Part shown: positions 37,050 through 48,374 of the stretch, in pieces
How positions within the stretch are numbered: the first letter of the stretch is position 1
Layout of the letters: every line of letters begins with the position of its first letter
Assembly (NCBI GenBank): GCA_934045905.1
Contig: OW203763.1
Coordinates: forward strand, 20,590,948 to 20,654,947
Direction of reading: 5' to 3'
DNA length: 64,000 nucleotides
Origin: Leuctra nigra
Lineage: Eukaryota; Arthropoda; Insecta; Plecoptera; Leuctridae
Notes under the pieces: generated by a model
What the model saw: the letters and a program-made list of their open reading frames with translations, nothing else
What the model was told of the DNA's origin: nothing
Database searches by the model: none
Made by a program: the position numbers and the translations under genes

Positions 37050-38645
37050 GGCAAGCGTCGATGCGTTTATGTTTGACAAAATAACAATTTCCACAGCCAC
37101 AAATCCAGTTAATTTCAAGCGGAGCCAGCGAATTCGACTTCAATGAACTGACACATTTTACATGGCTGTGTTACTATTACACATAGATTCACGTAGAGAG
37201 CCTAGATTCACGCAGTTAGATTCCTGATTCTGTAAGATAATTGCATTCGTCTCGTGTGATAACGTCTCCATTTTTATGACACATTTCTGACTCATTTAAA
37301 ATGTGTACTAAATTAAAATGGTTATGCAGTGATTAATGTAGTTATATATCGTAAGTTACATTTGCACCCTTAGTTGACAAGATGCAAAACCATCCATCTC
37401 CAATTGAAACCAGTTTTCATTCCTATACTAATAGGCGAGATAATTTATTAGTTGTCCAAATTTTGGAAGACATTCCAGAGAGAACTAAAACAATTAAGAA
37501 CTAATTGTCTTTAGACATTTAGTTTAAAGAGTTGAAGAGTTAAAGAGTTTTTAGTCTAAATAGTCTAAAAGATTTAGAACTCGTTTTTATGAGAAGATAT
37601 GGTTTACATCTGAATTACTCCAATGTCAATTCTGTATACTTTTTCGTACTAAAATTTGCTTAAAATGAAGATAATTACTTATATGACAATAGCATACACG
37701 TAGCAATCATGCTATTAAGAAAACCGCATTTCAATCTACACTAAATGTGGATATTCCACATGTCTGTGTTTACGAATTATAAGCAAAACGTCAACGTTAT
37801 GACAATTAAAAGTATATCAAAGCAATGTAAAGCAATGTAAGATATTCTAACACTGTGGGAATCAAATCAAAATTATCCTTTATTACAGCTGTCAAATACA
37901 GAACTAGGTTTTTCTTTAACTATTACACATCAAAGTAACTTTAATTATATCATCAATTCTATAACATTCTTGTAGAGCTTGAAGGTATGCCATTTCGTGA
38001 GATCAAGAGAAAACAATACTAGGCTGCTTTCGCTTGTTAATTCGTCAATAATTTAGAGCATAGGTTACAGGCAAATCATTTAAATCATTCACATACCCGT
38101 CCCAAACGTCCATTCATGCGACGCACAATTAGTAACATGAAATAAAAATAATTTCATTAAAGTAAGTAGTCGGCTGTCTGTTATTCTAAGTGACATTCTC
38201 TTTTATTCGGAGGGAATAAATGTTTGATTTTCTTAACTATGCACAGCCATGAACACACAAAATGACGTGTTTTCTGTGTTTGTCCGCGGAGTTACTTCTA
38301 GTGAGCATGCTTGGGCGGTACGAAGAGTGTTCATTTAACTTTCATCACATGAGTTAGGTCGATTTGGTTTGATGACGACGATTTGGTTTGATTTAACCCA
38401 GTCGCCAATTACCAAATATTGTGAAATGTCTTGAACAAAATTATTCCGTGTGCTAAGCAGGGATCTCTGAATTACGCTCTTCATGAGAAATCGTTCAAAT
38501 TCGACATTAATAGATTTTTGTGATCTGCATCATAATATGGTGAGAAAAAGTGGTCAACTCGAATTAATAATTTTCGAGATTACTTCAAAGTTACAGGATT
38601 TTCTGCAGTTTAATATTGCAGCTATACAAAATATTAGATTGCGTA
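37050..38645. other. Intronic stretch, nothing recognised
   Basis: AT-rich. A low-complexity patch of AGAGTT/TTTAGTCTAAA repeats lies at about 37,500-37,580. No exon or element ends identified. Confidence 0.35.
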
Positions 38646-38648
38646 ATT

Positions 38649-38952
38649 ATTTTTGTCTGAGGCTTAACGTCGCACTGTTCTGCAGCGAGGCTAATGGCGA
38701 CGGATAAATGATTATGATGATGATTGGGAGGTGATGGTGAAGAGTAGGTAAGGATGGAAGGTGGGAAGGAGGCGGCCGTGGCCTATTAGTAGGGTACCTT
38801 CCCAGCATTTGCTGGGAACGAAAAAACCCCGAAACCACGAACCACGAAAAAACCACGAAAAAACCCCAGTCAGGAAGGACGGCCGCGGGAATCGAACCCG
38901 GGCCTCCGGAATACAAGTTCAGAGCGGTAACCACTCACCCAACCTGTTCCGT
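38649..38952 (-). mobile_element. tRNA-derived SINE, copy 3, with target duplication
   Basis: Full-length minus-strand copy with box A, box B, body and the tail TTAAGCCTCAGACAAAAA. It is flanked by TTGCGTAATT (38,639-38,648) and TTGTGTAATT (38,953-38,962), a 10-bp target duplication with one mismatch. That supports LINE-mediated insertion. The CCACGAAAAAACC segment is locally duplicated inside this copy, lengthening it. Confidence 0.88.
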
Positions 38953-38964
38953 TTGTGTAATTTT

Positions 38965-40325
38965 AAAACGTTAATTAAGCTGATTCCAACCTCTCGTATT
39001 TGAAAATCTGACATAATATGATATATTCCATTTGCCGTGCCATTTGTTGTACTATTTATTTTTAACATCTTTTGATATACAACATGTTCGTGGATGATTC
39101 ACTGAACTATGAAGGTTCTACTGCTTTCTATCGACAAATTAACTTGTGAATAGTTTAGTATTTTTATATAAAATTGTGTTGCCAATTTAAAACGGTCTTA
39201 TAATTTGTGTACAACTTAAGAAGAACGTGTTTATATCATAACAAAATATGATTGAGCAAATGTGACCGTGACAATACAGTATAAATTTGGATCAAACTGA
39301 TTTGGATATCTCACTTGTAACATTTTAATAGAGTGTTCTAATAGTTAATTTTCTAAACGTCTGTGCGAAGTTCTCTACAGAGATATTACGTAACTCTTTC
39401 CTCCGTTGCATGCACCTCTTCTTTACATGACGACACACTAGACGTTTTATTTCGAAACTTCTTTCAAAATTAAATGTTCCACAAACACGATTCTGTGCTT
39501 TCTCTTGGAGCTAACCATTTAGGAACGTTTTAGCTTCTAACTTTTGAAGGGGAATTTAGTATAGGTTCAAAAGCTCGTTTTCGTCTATGATGCGATGTTT
39601 ATCATTTTGTTCTGACAACAACATGGATCATACTATTTCATATTATTAATGAGATTTTTAAGATCATTTAAGTTTTCTGTTGAATTAAAATTATTTTTAG
39701 GATTCCACTGCGGGTAAAAATGTCAACAGACATAATATATTTTCCTGTCCTCCAAAGAATAACATAGTATTTATCCTGTGTAGAATCTATTTCATTCTAA
39801 AATGCATGCTTCATGTATGCAACATAATACATAAAAACCAAATTGAAATTACACACAAGGAAATATGGAAAATTTAAATATAATTTCTAAGATCAATTTA
39901 ATTTCATCGCAGGTCGGGTAAAAACTGTATTTATATTCTGTAATCGGAAGCGTTTTACATTGTTATACACATAGTTTATGCTCGACCCTTATTATAGAGC
40001 GATTTCAGAAGAGAGGCACAATGTTTGAAGCATTTCTCGACAAGGATATCAAAGTATGCAATTACTACGAAATATGCAAAAAGACGCAAAAAGATAGCAG
40101 CGGCATTTTAAAATTGTGAAATTATCGATGTACTATATTCTTTTTCCTTAGTGAACTTTCAAAATTAAATTAAAATTGTTCGTACGCGGAGTGATATGGA
40201 AGACAACAAGAATTACTTTGTCTCCAATCGTAATATTAAATTGAATTAGTAGTGTTAATGATTTTGATTTAGTGAACAATTATGTGAATAAAATTATTGA
40301 GATAAATTGAGATAAATAAAGTAGT
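38965..40325. other. Intronic stretch, nothing recognised
   Basis: AT-rich, no splice-supported open frame and no repeat partner seen. Confidence 0.35.
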
Positions 40326-40333
40326 ATAGGAAG

Positions 40334-40393
40334 GCAGTGGTGACGGTTTGTTCCGATGAAAAGGAACAAATCGGAACAAACCGTCACCACTGC
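40334..40393. repeat. Perfect 23-bp inverted repeat (hairpin)
   Basis: GCAGTGGTGACGGTTTGTTC plus CGA is followed after 14 bases by its exact complement. The size suits a very short foldback element or the stem of a small hairpin RNA. There is no further sequence evidence for either. Confidence 0.7.
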
Positions 40394-40969
40394 AATGGTT
40401 CCGATCCGAAAACGTCCATGACAACAAAGTAGTATAATTGTGATTGCAATTGCAGGTACTTGACACTTGGTCGGCTAGCGACCATTAAATAAGAGTTTTT
40501 ACAGGATACAGTTACCATCCGAGTCGTTTTAAGGTGCTGGGTAGTGAGTCTGTCATTGAAGACTTTTTTATCCCTCTTTTTATCTGTATCTGGTACAAAT
40601 GTAATTGCTTATGAAAGGTACTGAGCAATCTAAATTATGCCACAAATTGAAACAATTTTCTATCTTTCGTTCGTCCTACACTACACTATACATTTGTCAT
40701 TCATTTGAGTGCATGACAGTTGATAAAAATATGGCACTACTCATCTGTGGGACAAAACAAACTAATCAATCAATCCAATCTATGAAATAAATTTCATTGT
40801 ACAGTTCTGAATTTTCTTGTGTAGCATTATTTCATAAACATTAAAAAACCTGTTCGATGGCACGCCCACTATCCCACTATAGCACTATAGCGCTATAGTT
40901 CAGAGCCCAGAAACATTTCCAATTATATTTTTCGCAGTGAAATTGCTACAAAAAATATTTTACAGTTAT

Positions 40970-41065
40970 GAATGTCACCCACTCACTTTATAGTGAGTGG
41001 GTTATTGGGTGACATTCTGAACTTTTCAAATTACTATTGTATATATACAATAATTTGAAAAGTTC
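40970..41065. repeat. Two adjacent hairpins
   Basis: GAATGTCACCCACTCAC pairs with GTGAGTGGG...GGGTGACATTC (40,970-41,017). One base later GAACTTTTCAAATTACTATT pairs with AATAATTTGAAAAGTTC (41,019-41,065). Together they look like a small foldback element, but no outer target duplication is visible. Confidence 0.6.
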
Positions 41066-41346
41066 ATTATTCTTCAGTATAATATATCGGGTAAACACAC
41101 TGTTGTTATCTATACCCCAGAAACACACTTCGGTCGAGTAAACTCGTCATATGGCAATAACTTTTATGACACCATCTATATTTAAACTAACTTCATTTAT
41201 ATCCACTAGATCCACACGCGTAAAATGTATAGCGAATACTGTAATCCATTAACAGAGAGATAATAAAAATGCATTCAAAAATCATGAATTAATCTAAAAC
41301 TATACTATCCTACTATACTATACTATACTATATACCGAAATAAACA

Positions 41347-41373
41347 ATCATCATCATCATCATCATCATCATC
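41347..41373. repeat. (ATC)n microsatellite
   Basis: Nine ATC units. Confidence 0.9.
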
Positions 41374-41670
41374 TAATGATATTCAGGCCCCTTAGTTAAT
41401 AGTTAAGCTCACAAGAGGAATGTTAGGACTTGTTTGTGTAACTTATTACTCAACAAGTAATAATTGAATTGAGAATTTCAACTCAAATGAGATCTCTGTT
41501 GGTGAACTATACATTTGAAGCCTTGTTTGGAATTGGCGAGATTTCATACATTAACTTAAATTAGATATGAACCAATATAGTTAACATTTCATGCGAGTAT
41601 TGTTCGACAAGTTGTAACAACAAGGTATAACCAGAACAAATAATTATGCTTCTCGCTATTTGGACGGTGG

Positions 41671-41960
41671 GGACAGACGAGTTATATAAGGGTGCAGACG
41701 TGTTATAAGGGTGCAGACGTGCTATAAGGAGAGAGACGTGTTATAATGGGGCTTAAGTTTTTAAAAGGGACATACGTGTTAAAAGGGACATACGTGATAA
41801 AAGGGACAGACGTGTTATAAGGGGGCATACATCTTATAAGGGGACAGACGTGTTATAAGGGGGCATACATCTTATAATGGGACAGACGTGTTATATAAGG
41901 GGGAATACATCTAATAAGGGGACAGACGTGTTATAAGGGGACAAACGTGTTTTTAAGGAG
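41671..41960. repeat. Degenerate 18-20 bp tandem repeat (GACGTGTTATAAGGGG)
   Basis: About 15 imperfect units built on GGGACAGACGTGTTATAAGG. Some units alternate with GGGGCATACATCTTATAAGG, so part of the tract has a higher-order two-unit repeat. Units contain TATAA and CGTG boxes. The ends are gradual. Confidence 0.85.
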
Positions 41961-41969
41961 AAATTGGAA

Positions 41970-42715
41970 GAGCTCAACACTCTTCGTATTATACATCTCA
42001 TTTACAGTATTTAATTTGTATACATTTTAAAACTAATATATAGTTTCTTTCTCCATATTTTTTAACAAATTACATCGGAACATTTCATATATGTATATAG
42101 AAGAATATTATATATCAATCGATTAAGTCTGCAGAAGAAATCAGGTTAACAATATTGATTATGCTAAAAAATGTTTAGATAAAGTTGAAGGCTGATTTTT
42201 GAATGATATTTTCCAATTTGTTGTTTGTAAATAAAAATTAAATAAAACTAGAATTTCATTTCAGATATATTGACAAATTTAAAAAAAAAATATTGATTTG
42301 CTTATATCTGAATGAACTAGACTGAATAGAAGGTTATTGCATTATATCAACGCTTTATAACATTTTGAACCTAGCTATACACTGGCGAAAATAGCAGAAG
42401 AATCAATAGTTCGAGAGTGATTGATAAGGTAGGTCTTGAATGCAAATACATTCTATAAAATCGATCACTTAATCCCCTTTAATCTCAGTGAAACATCATG
42501 TCCAGATCAATGCGTGCAGTGCTGTAATCATTGGAGAGAAGAGAAAAGTAGAGCTAATTACACACAATCTCGATTATTCAAAAGCCAAGGTAGATGTTAA
42601 TAAATAGCAAGCTTACAAAGTATGAGCACCTATTAATAGGTCGTGGATTACCGTTATTATTAAAATACAACTGTAACGATTAGAATGCAGATTTTCCAAC
42701 CGCAATTTCTTCAAA
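41970..42715. other. Intronic stretch, nothing recognised
   Basis: AT-rich sequence between the short tandem repeat and the nested MITE; no exon or repeat. Confidence 0.35.
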
Positions 42716-42719
42716 CAAA

Positions 42720-43190
42720 TTCTGTGCATTAGAAAGAAAGGGCACGAAGTCCATGTCAATGAAACTTGAGATGAGTTCAAAAACAAATAATTCTCACTTC
42801 ATTCAATCACATTTATTATAGTGTAAATGAGATTATTTCAATATAACTGTATTTCAGAAAATAAACAGTGCGGTTTGAGTTCTATATGTGTATTTAATGC
42901 GAGCTACGATTCGAGTGATCTGTTTGACTCCTCTTCACAGGTTCCAAGTCTGAAGAGGAGCGAAACCGATCACTCGAAACGTCGGTCGCATTAAATATAT
43001 ATATATAGAACTCATACCGTACTGTTTATTTTCTTAAATACGATGTGTTCTGAAACATTAAGACGCTATAACTGTATTTGTTGACGTCAGTCAATTTCCA
43101 ATTGATGGAGCTTGATAACATGATTCAAAAGTGTGCAAAGTAAAATCGAGAAATGGACTTCGGGCCTTTTGCTTATGAAGTAGAGAATGA
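42720..43190. mobile_element. MITE family C, copy 2, split by another element
   Basis: Outer ends GAAAGAAAGGGCACGAAGTC and GACTTCGGGCCTTTTGCTTA are inverted repeats, and the interior (ATGAGTTCAAAAACAAATAA, CAAAGTAAAATCGAGAAATG) matches the element at 21,119-21,348. Removing the 212-bp insert and one copy of its target duplication leaves about 246 bp, close to copy 1. Confidence 0.65.
42855..43066. mobile_element. 212-bp insertion nested in MITE family C
   Basis: Flanked by identical 13-mers TATAACTGTATTT (42,842-42,854 and 43,067-43,079). Inside, AATAAACAGTGCGGTTTGAG and TTCTATAT pair with ATATAGAACTCATACCGTAC and TGTTTATTTTC, and a second inner pairing is TCGAGTGATC...GATCACTCGA with AGAGGAG boxes. 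The mix of foldback structure and a long duplication is unusual. Confidence 0.65.
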
Positions 43191-43602
43191 ATAACGATAA
43201 TGAAAAATGTGAATGTTAATGAGTGAGCATGGTTGGGATTTGGGAATTTGTTTAGTGTGTTTTGAATAATTTGCAAATGTCTATTGAATGGAAATCACGA
43301 AAAGAAGTACCTATGTAAGATATTTCAGGATGAGAATAAAGAACAAGGTCAGATAGTTATCATGCCTTCAGTATGCATGGGTATGATATGGAATACGTGT
43401 GATATGACGAGTGCAGACTCAACACAAATTAAAACCTAGAGTATTTACCAATTATGGATGATATTTTCGTCGGGCTTTAAATTCAGATTTACATTTTGTA
43501 AGATCAATCTAAGATGTTGATTAGGTTTCAAATATTGTGTATTCAACATGATTGGTTGTCCCAGGCATAAAAGTGTTATTGAAATAGTTTTCAGCCATTG
43601 AA

Positions 43603-43781
43603 ACAGATTGGCTGCTGGTCAGGTTCATTGACAATCAATCATTGTTATTATCAATGAAATCAGAGCTCACCTACTAGAGGTAGATGACGAGTAAGCATAG
43701 ACTTCATCAGGTGATGCCATCACATTTATTTCAGACAATCCATTTCTTTCAAATTCCGTTTTATGAATTGTCGAGTGTACA
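43603..43781. mobile_element. Tc1/mariner-type MITE, copy 3 (left end lost)
   Basis: Right end GTCGAGTGTACA followed by TA. The interior GAGCTCACCTACTAGAGGTA, GATGACG and ATTGTTATTATCAATGAAAT matches copy 2, and GATTGGCTGCTGGTCAGGTT matches copy 1 inverted. The left terminal repeat is missing. Confidence 0.6.
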
Positions 43782-43789
43782 TATTATTT

Positions 43790-44920
43790 TATTTATCATT
43801 TGGATTTTTCAGTGTCAAAATATACTAAACAAATTACTCCGGTGAAACCATATTTTGGAATATCGCAGGTCAGTCGATAAGAAAACAAGTTGTTTTTCTA
43901 CTCAGAGAAGTCAATAATAAATACACCAAGTCAACTTGTAGATGGCATTTCCTGTCCACGATCTTTTCAGAGACGAGATATTTCTCGCGAAAGAGAGAGA
44001 TCTTATTATGTGTGGGATTCTTTTTCCATGAAGAGTAAGATTGCTATTCTCGTGATTCTTGAACGTTACTTAGAAAGAAGAGGCGTAAATTACAAATCAT
44101 TTCTCGTTCAGCGTATCTGAGAATGAGTGAGAAGATTCTACGAATTTCTCGATGTTTAACAGGAAGATCATCCGTCGATAGTTACACCTTGTTATTGTGA
44201 AACTAATTTACTCCATCAGCTGAATACAAGATGCATACCGTCACATTTTACCATTGTATGGTTAATGGTAACATATTCTGTATATTTATCCTGGTATTTC
44301 TTACTTAATAGATTAAATGAAAACTGTTAATTAAATAAATTGATATGTGTCATTCAAATATAACTTTGTTTTTTAATATAAGTGAATCAATTGCACAATT
44401 TTAAAAGATATGATTGATTGCATAATGCTATAAATTACAAATTACTCACACTCGCAAGTTGGAAGGAAATTGTGCAATACACAATAATTAAAGAGACGCG
44501 TAGAAATTTCAAAAAATTATATATAATATAAATAAGTTACATTTAATAAATACCATATACAACTATAAACAAACAGTGATATTGAACAGTTGTTGATGGA
44601 TTAGCACAAGTTGCCAAACACATCGATGTCTAAAACCTGCGGTGTTGTACGAGTGACTTCCAGAAGTTGTTTACCAGTTTGCGATTATCAACATGGGGAT
44701 ATGGAAATCAATTTCTATATGTCAGTGTACAAACGTAAAATCTAAAACTCGCTATTCAGCCCCTTCACTGCTAGCAATTTGGTAAAACGCTGACAAAACT
44801 CACGATAAAATACGTTTATATTCAACTCACTAACGATATTTTACAGCCAAGTTCGTTTCGCTTATATTAGTTTCAACGCCAGCGTCTCTAATAATGACTT
44901 TGGTAAGCGGTTATGTCCCG
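43790..44920. other. Intronic stretch, nothing recognised
   Basis: AT-rich. The 76-codon frame at 43,890-44,120 has no domain or splice support. Confidence 0.35.
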
Positions 44921-44929
44921 ATAGTGGTA

Positions 44930-45030
44930 GATGATAATAATGAAAGGGAATGAGAACTGAAAGGTGGTGGTGGTGGTCGTGGCCTATTAGTATAAAGATA
45001 CCATCACTGCTAGAGTCACTATGGACGGCT
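44930..45030 (-). mobile_element. Degenerate SINE fragment
   Basis: GTGGTCGTGGCCTATTAGTA followed by a GATACC box and preceded by GATGATAATAATG matches the central body of the tRNA-SINE in minus orientation. Head and tail are not recognisable. Confidence 0.35.
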
Positions 45031-45039
45031 ATCACTATC

Positions 45040-46690
45040 AATCCAGTGCCCTTAACTTACAAGGCACGAGAGCATTATTTTGAAGCCATGTGACAGAACT
45101 ATTTCAACGATTGAGGATACAGGGATGTTTCGGTTACACTTCAAAAGCAATCCACATTCCTGACTGAAGCTAGGAGTATCACATCTCTCAGTGTCTAGTG
45201 TTCAGAGGGGGCTTTAATGTCGATGTTGGTTTATGCGCTTCAAGAGTACATGATATTAATTCATACAGAAATACGAGGTAGTCGTCACGTCACGTTTCAT
45301 TGTCAATTTGTAACAGAAAACGACGTTTTGAAATGCAAAGATCATGGAGTAAATTAATAGCTTGAGTTAAATCAAATTTGAAATAGAATGTCGTGTAATG
45401 TAACGTTTTAGAAGAGCGAGCTTGCAATTCTTTCTCTATCTTCTATTCTGTCTACAAGTTCGCAAATTTCAAATATATTATCAGAATATTGAAGCCAAAG
45501 AGTTAAAAAAAAAATACAGCTGAGTTCACAGAGCTTTCAATTATCTGTACTGTCTATAACGCATTTTTTGTATCAAAAAATTAAAACAGCAATGCCTTCA
45601 TTTATCGATCATAAAAATGCGGCATTGGCATGCCATGTGGCAAGCAAGTCAGGACGTAGTGTACGCGCTCATCACAGCTATAGACCAACACGTCTGAATA
45701 TTGATGAGTATCCAAGTGATATCCAAAATCACATGCACATTGGAGAATTTCATTATGGTTATATTTATTGATTTTGACCAAAATCAAAAAAATCAATATA
45801 AAATGATTGATCGTGTTATATAGTGGGAATAGAGGTTATATTGATTTTGAAGGAACCCAAGTCATGCTGAAATTGCATGCAATAAGTATAGAGAAGCGGA
45901 CCGTAAAATGCAATATTTATACGAGAAATAAGACCGCAACGTCTCATAATATTATAGACTATGATCATTAAATAACGTGTGCTGGAAATAACATTGAAGT
46001 ACCCGCATTAATTCCCTTATTCTGGTATTTTTCTAAAATTAGTTTTATGTAAATTATTCCATAAATTATTTTCTAGTCTAGGACCAGAACCCGTCAAAGT
46101 TCGCTCGTGGATTTCGATCTATTCCAAAATGGCGTTCACTATTTGAACCATGCATTGCAATGCGCTCACACGTAAAGATACTACAACAATAGGAATTTAA
46201 TTATTCATTTATTAATTTTATCTTGGCACTTGAATAGTTTTATCATTTGATGTAAATAGTTGGCGAGGTGTCATCATCAACACATAAAAACTATAAATAC
46301 AACATACCAAGACAACAACGATATAATAATTAAGCTTTGCATCGTTTTCAACTAATCTATACTTTCTAATACCAAAAATATTGTATCTAGAAAGTAATCC
46401 TTACTGTATCTATTATTTTTACTGGGAATTATGACAAATATAATAATTTTATAATATTGTGTATCCTGTCTTTCCTAAATTAGTGAAAAATTACAATTTT
46501 AAATTCTGATTTTAAAATCAATTTCGTGAGACGATACAATTGATTTATTGTGACAAATTCAGATACAGGGGCGTTGGTTACACAAACAAAATCACAAAAA
46601 ATTGTATTAATAATTCATATATATTTTTAAATTTATCTCTTTGTCTTGATAATAAAATGACATAGAGTTTAAAATTATTAATTTTTATTT
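45040..46690. other. Intronic stretch next to the first exon
   Basis: AT-rich. It begins with the GTAAAAAAATAAAAATTAAT donor region of the minus-strand exon at its right side. No other exon or repeat that I can support. Confidence 0.35.
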
Positions 46691-46696
46691 TTTTAC

Positions 46697-46875
46697 CTTG
46701 GAAGGCTGGCACTGCTCCCTGGTACTTCCAAAGTGCCACCGCTCGGCTCTACGTGATGCGGGTGATGGTGATGCTGACTCGGCTGTTGGTGATGATGATG
46801 ATGATGTTCACCATGATGATGACCATCACCACGATCTTCATCACTGTCCTCCTCAGATGAACTAGGATCAATCAT
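46697..46875 (-). CDS. First coding exon of an unidentified gene (acidic/His-rich N-terminus)
   Basis: The minus strand reads MIDPSSSEEDSDEDRGDG and then a His-rich run (about 18 His in 30 residues, with Gln, Pro and Ser), ending GGTLEVPGSSASLP plus two bases (AG) before donor CAAG|GTAAAA. The acidic Ser cluster has casein-kinase-2-like character. The whole segment looks disordered, as in N-termini of regulatory or cytoskeletal scaffold proteins. The ATG is the first in a GC-richer leader, with a TAA in frame only past the donor. The phase-2 end fits exon 530-662 exactly. His tracts are encoded by CAT/CAC repeats, so length polymorphism is likely. I do not recognise the gene. Confidence 0.6.
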
Positions 46876-47060
46876 CTCGGAGTGTGCGGTAAAAAGAGAG
46901 ATTCGACGTGATCGTGCACCTCTCTACGTATCTAGAAAACGTAGACGATCAAATGAACGGCTTATATTGCTGGCGAATGAAGTCGAATTCAAGGTAGAAG
47001 TTTCATAGCGAGTCATGCCGCGCATGCGCTGAGGGGGGGAGTACATGCGCCCTAGGCACA
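46876..47060 (-). promoter_or_regulatory. Promoter/5' leader with NRF1-like palindrome
   Basis: Upstream of the minus-strand ATG the sequence is unusually rich in CpG for this window. It includes GCCGCGCATGCGCTGAG (around 47,018-47,034), which contains the palindrome GCGCATGCGC, the consensus core for NRF1 (Ewg in insects). A second CATGCGCCC lies at 47,043-47,052. No TATA box stands out. This fits a broad, ubiquitously active promoter, but the start site is not defined. Confidence 0.45.
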
Positions 47061-47064
47061 GATC

Positions 47065-48055
47065 AATTGTTTCATTGGGGTGCTTTTTCTTTACTAACTA
47101 ACTTTGATAACTAGGACGTCCTTTTTTAACTCTATGTACTTAAATATTAATAATAAATTCCGTATTGGAAACGTGTTCCCACGTTGGATAATTTTTCAAT
47201 GGAAATTAAGAACGGTATTGAATTGAGAAATATTTTCTAAGTTTGGTAGAAAATGAAAGGTGCCTGCCGAAAAGTCTCCGTTGAATGCGCTCTTTTTACA
47301 TAATGATGTTATTCTGCATCGAGCATTGAAAATATAATTGCCAACACTTTAAAAATAAAACTGTTGAAAATACACATCAAAACGCAATACAATATTTTCA
47401 TTTCAGTTTTGGGCCGTGATTTGATAATTTTGGCTATGTAAATATTGCATACATTATTTTTGTGTGCTGACCAGGAAAATGATGAAAGGGGAAATTACGT
47501 ATTTTAGAATAGTTCACGAGACTTAAAAATGTTAATAATAATAGATATTGTCCGTCGAGGACTCTGTTCACGCGTTTTGGTTACAAGGAGTAGAATTCGA
47601 CGCTTTTAAAACCGATGCTCAATCAATATTTTTACAAAACAAACCACGCATTTTATGACATAATAAATAATAAGTTTTTTATTTACACGGTCTATAAACG
47701 CTTTCTATGTAAATTAGATTTAAATGTAGTATTCACTGCTCTGCCAAATTTTGGCTGCAAAATACTAAAACATATAAATAAAAATAACTATATTTCTATT
47801 TCTATAGATTGTAAGTTTATTGTTAACAACGATGACCTTTAATATATAAAAGTTAACAAGAAATCAAATAAGTGTATCATTTTTAGTGATTTCAAACTCC
47901 GTCCAATCAAATGTAAGCCGATGATATCGATAGAAAGCCAAAGCATTTTCGAGAGAGCTCTTACATGGCCGAAATGACGTCAATGCATCTCAAAATGTAG
48001 GTGGTACAACTGCTGCACTCTACCGGGCCTTAATAGGACTTTCAACTTGGTATGA
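47065..48055. other. Intergenic stretch, nothing recognised
   Basis: AT-rich sequence upstream of the minus-strand gene. No conserved frame or element end was identified. Confidence 0.35.
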
Positions 48056-48063
48056 GCCAAAAG

Positions 48064-48364
48064 CAGGCGCGTAGGAAGGGGAAATCCCCCCCTCCGCCCC
48101 CCTCTGATTCAAATCCCCTCCCTATGTTCTTATACATTTACATGTCAAGATAAAAATATATGCTTAAAAAGTGATGCCATCCAAATTCATGCCTGAAATT
48201 CAAAATTTTTCCGGGGCTGTGCGTCCCGGATCCGAATTTTGTGGGTGCCCCCCCCCCCCCCCCAGAACCCCTATTGTCTTCGTAGACACTAGTATCTCCA
48301 GCTCCAGTTCTTTTACAATAATATCCCCCCCCCCCCCCCTTGCAAATTTATTTCTACGCGTCTG
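48064..48364. mobile_element. hAT-type MITE, 301 bp, second copy
   Basis: CAGGCGCGTAGGAAG at the left and TTTCTACGCGTCTG at the right. Flanks GCCAAAAG (48,056-48,063) and GTCAAAAG (48,365-48,372) form an 8-bp target duplication with one mismatch. Compared with 2547-2845 it is inverted; they share GGTGCC plus a C-run, TTCATGCCTGAAATTCAAAA, ATGTTCTTATA and CTTGCAAATTTA. Long C runs (15 and 14) lie at fixed internal positions. Confidence 0.85.
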
Positions 48365-48374
48365 GTCAAAAGAG

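Larger units (their letters stand above)
663..46696 (-). other. Putative 46-kb first intron loaded with transposable elements
   Basis: Inferred from two phase-compatible minus-strand exons: donor CAAG|GTAAAA at 46,696-46,695 and acceptor at 664-663. Between them I see no convincing conserved coding exon. What fills it is MITEs of several families, tRNA-derived SINEs almost all in minus orientation, a 73-bp and a 120-bp minisatellite, degenerate GTTATAAGGGG repeats and simple repeats. Alternative promoters or unrecognised small exons (for example near 27,320-27,443) could interrupt it. If the two end exons belong to different genes, this region would be partly intergenic. Confidence 0.45.
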
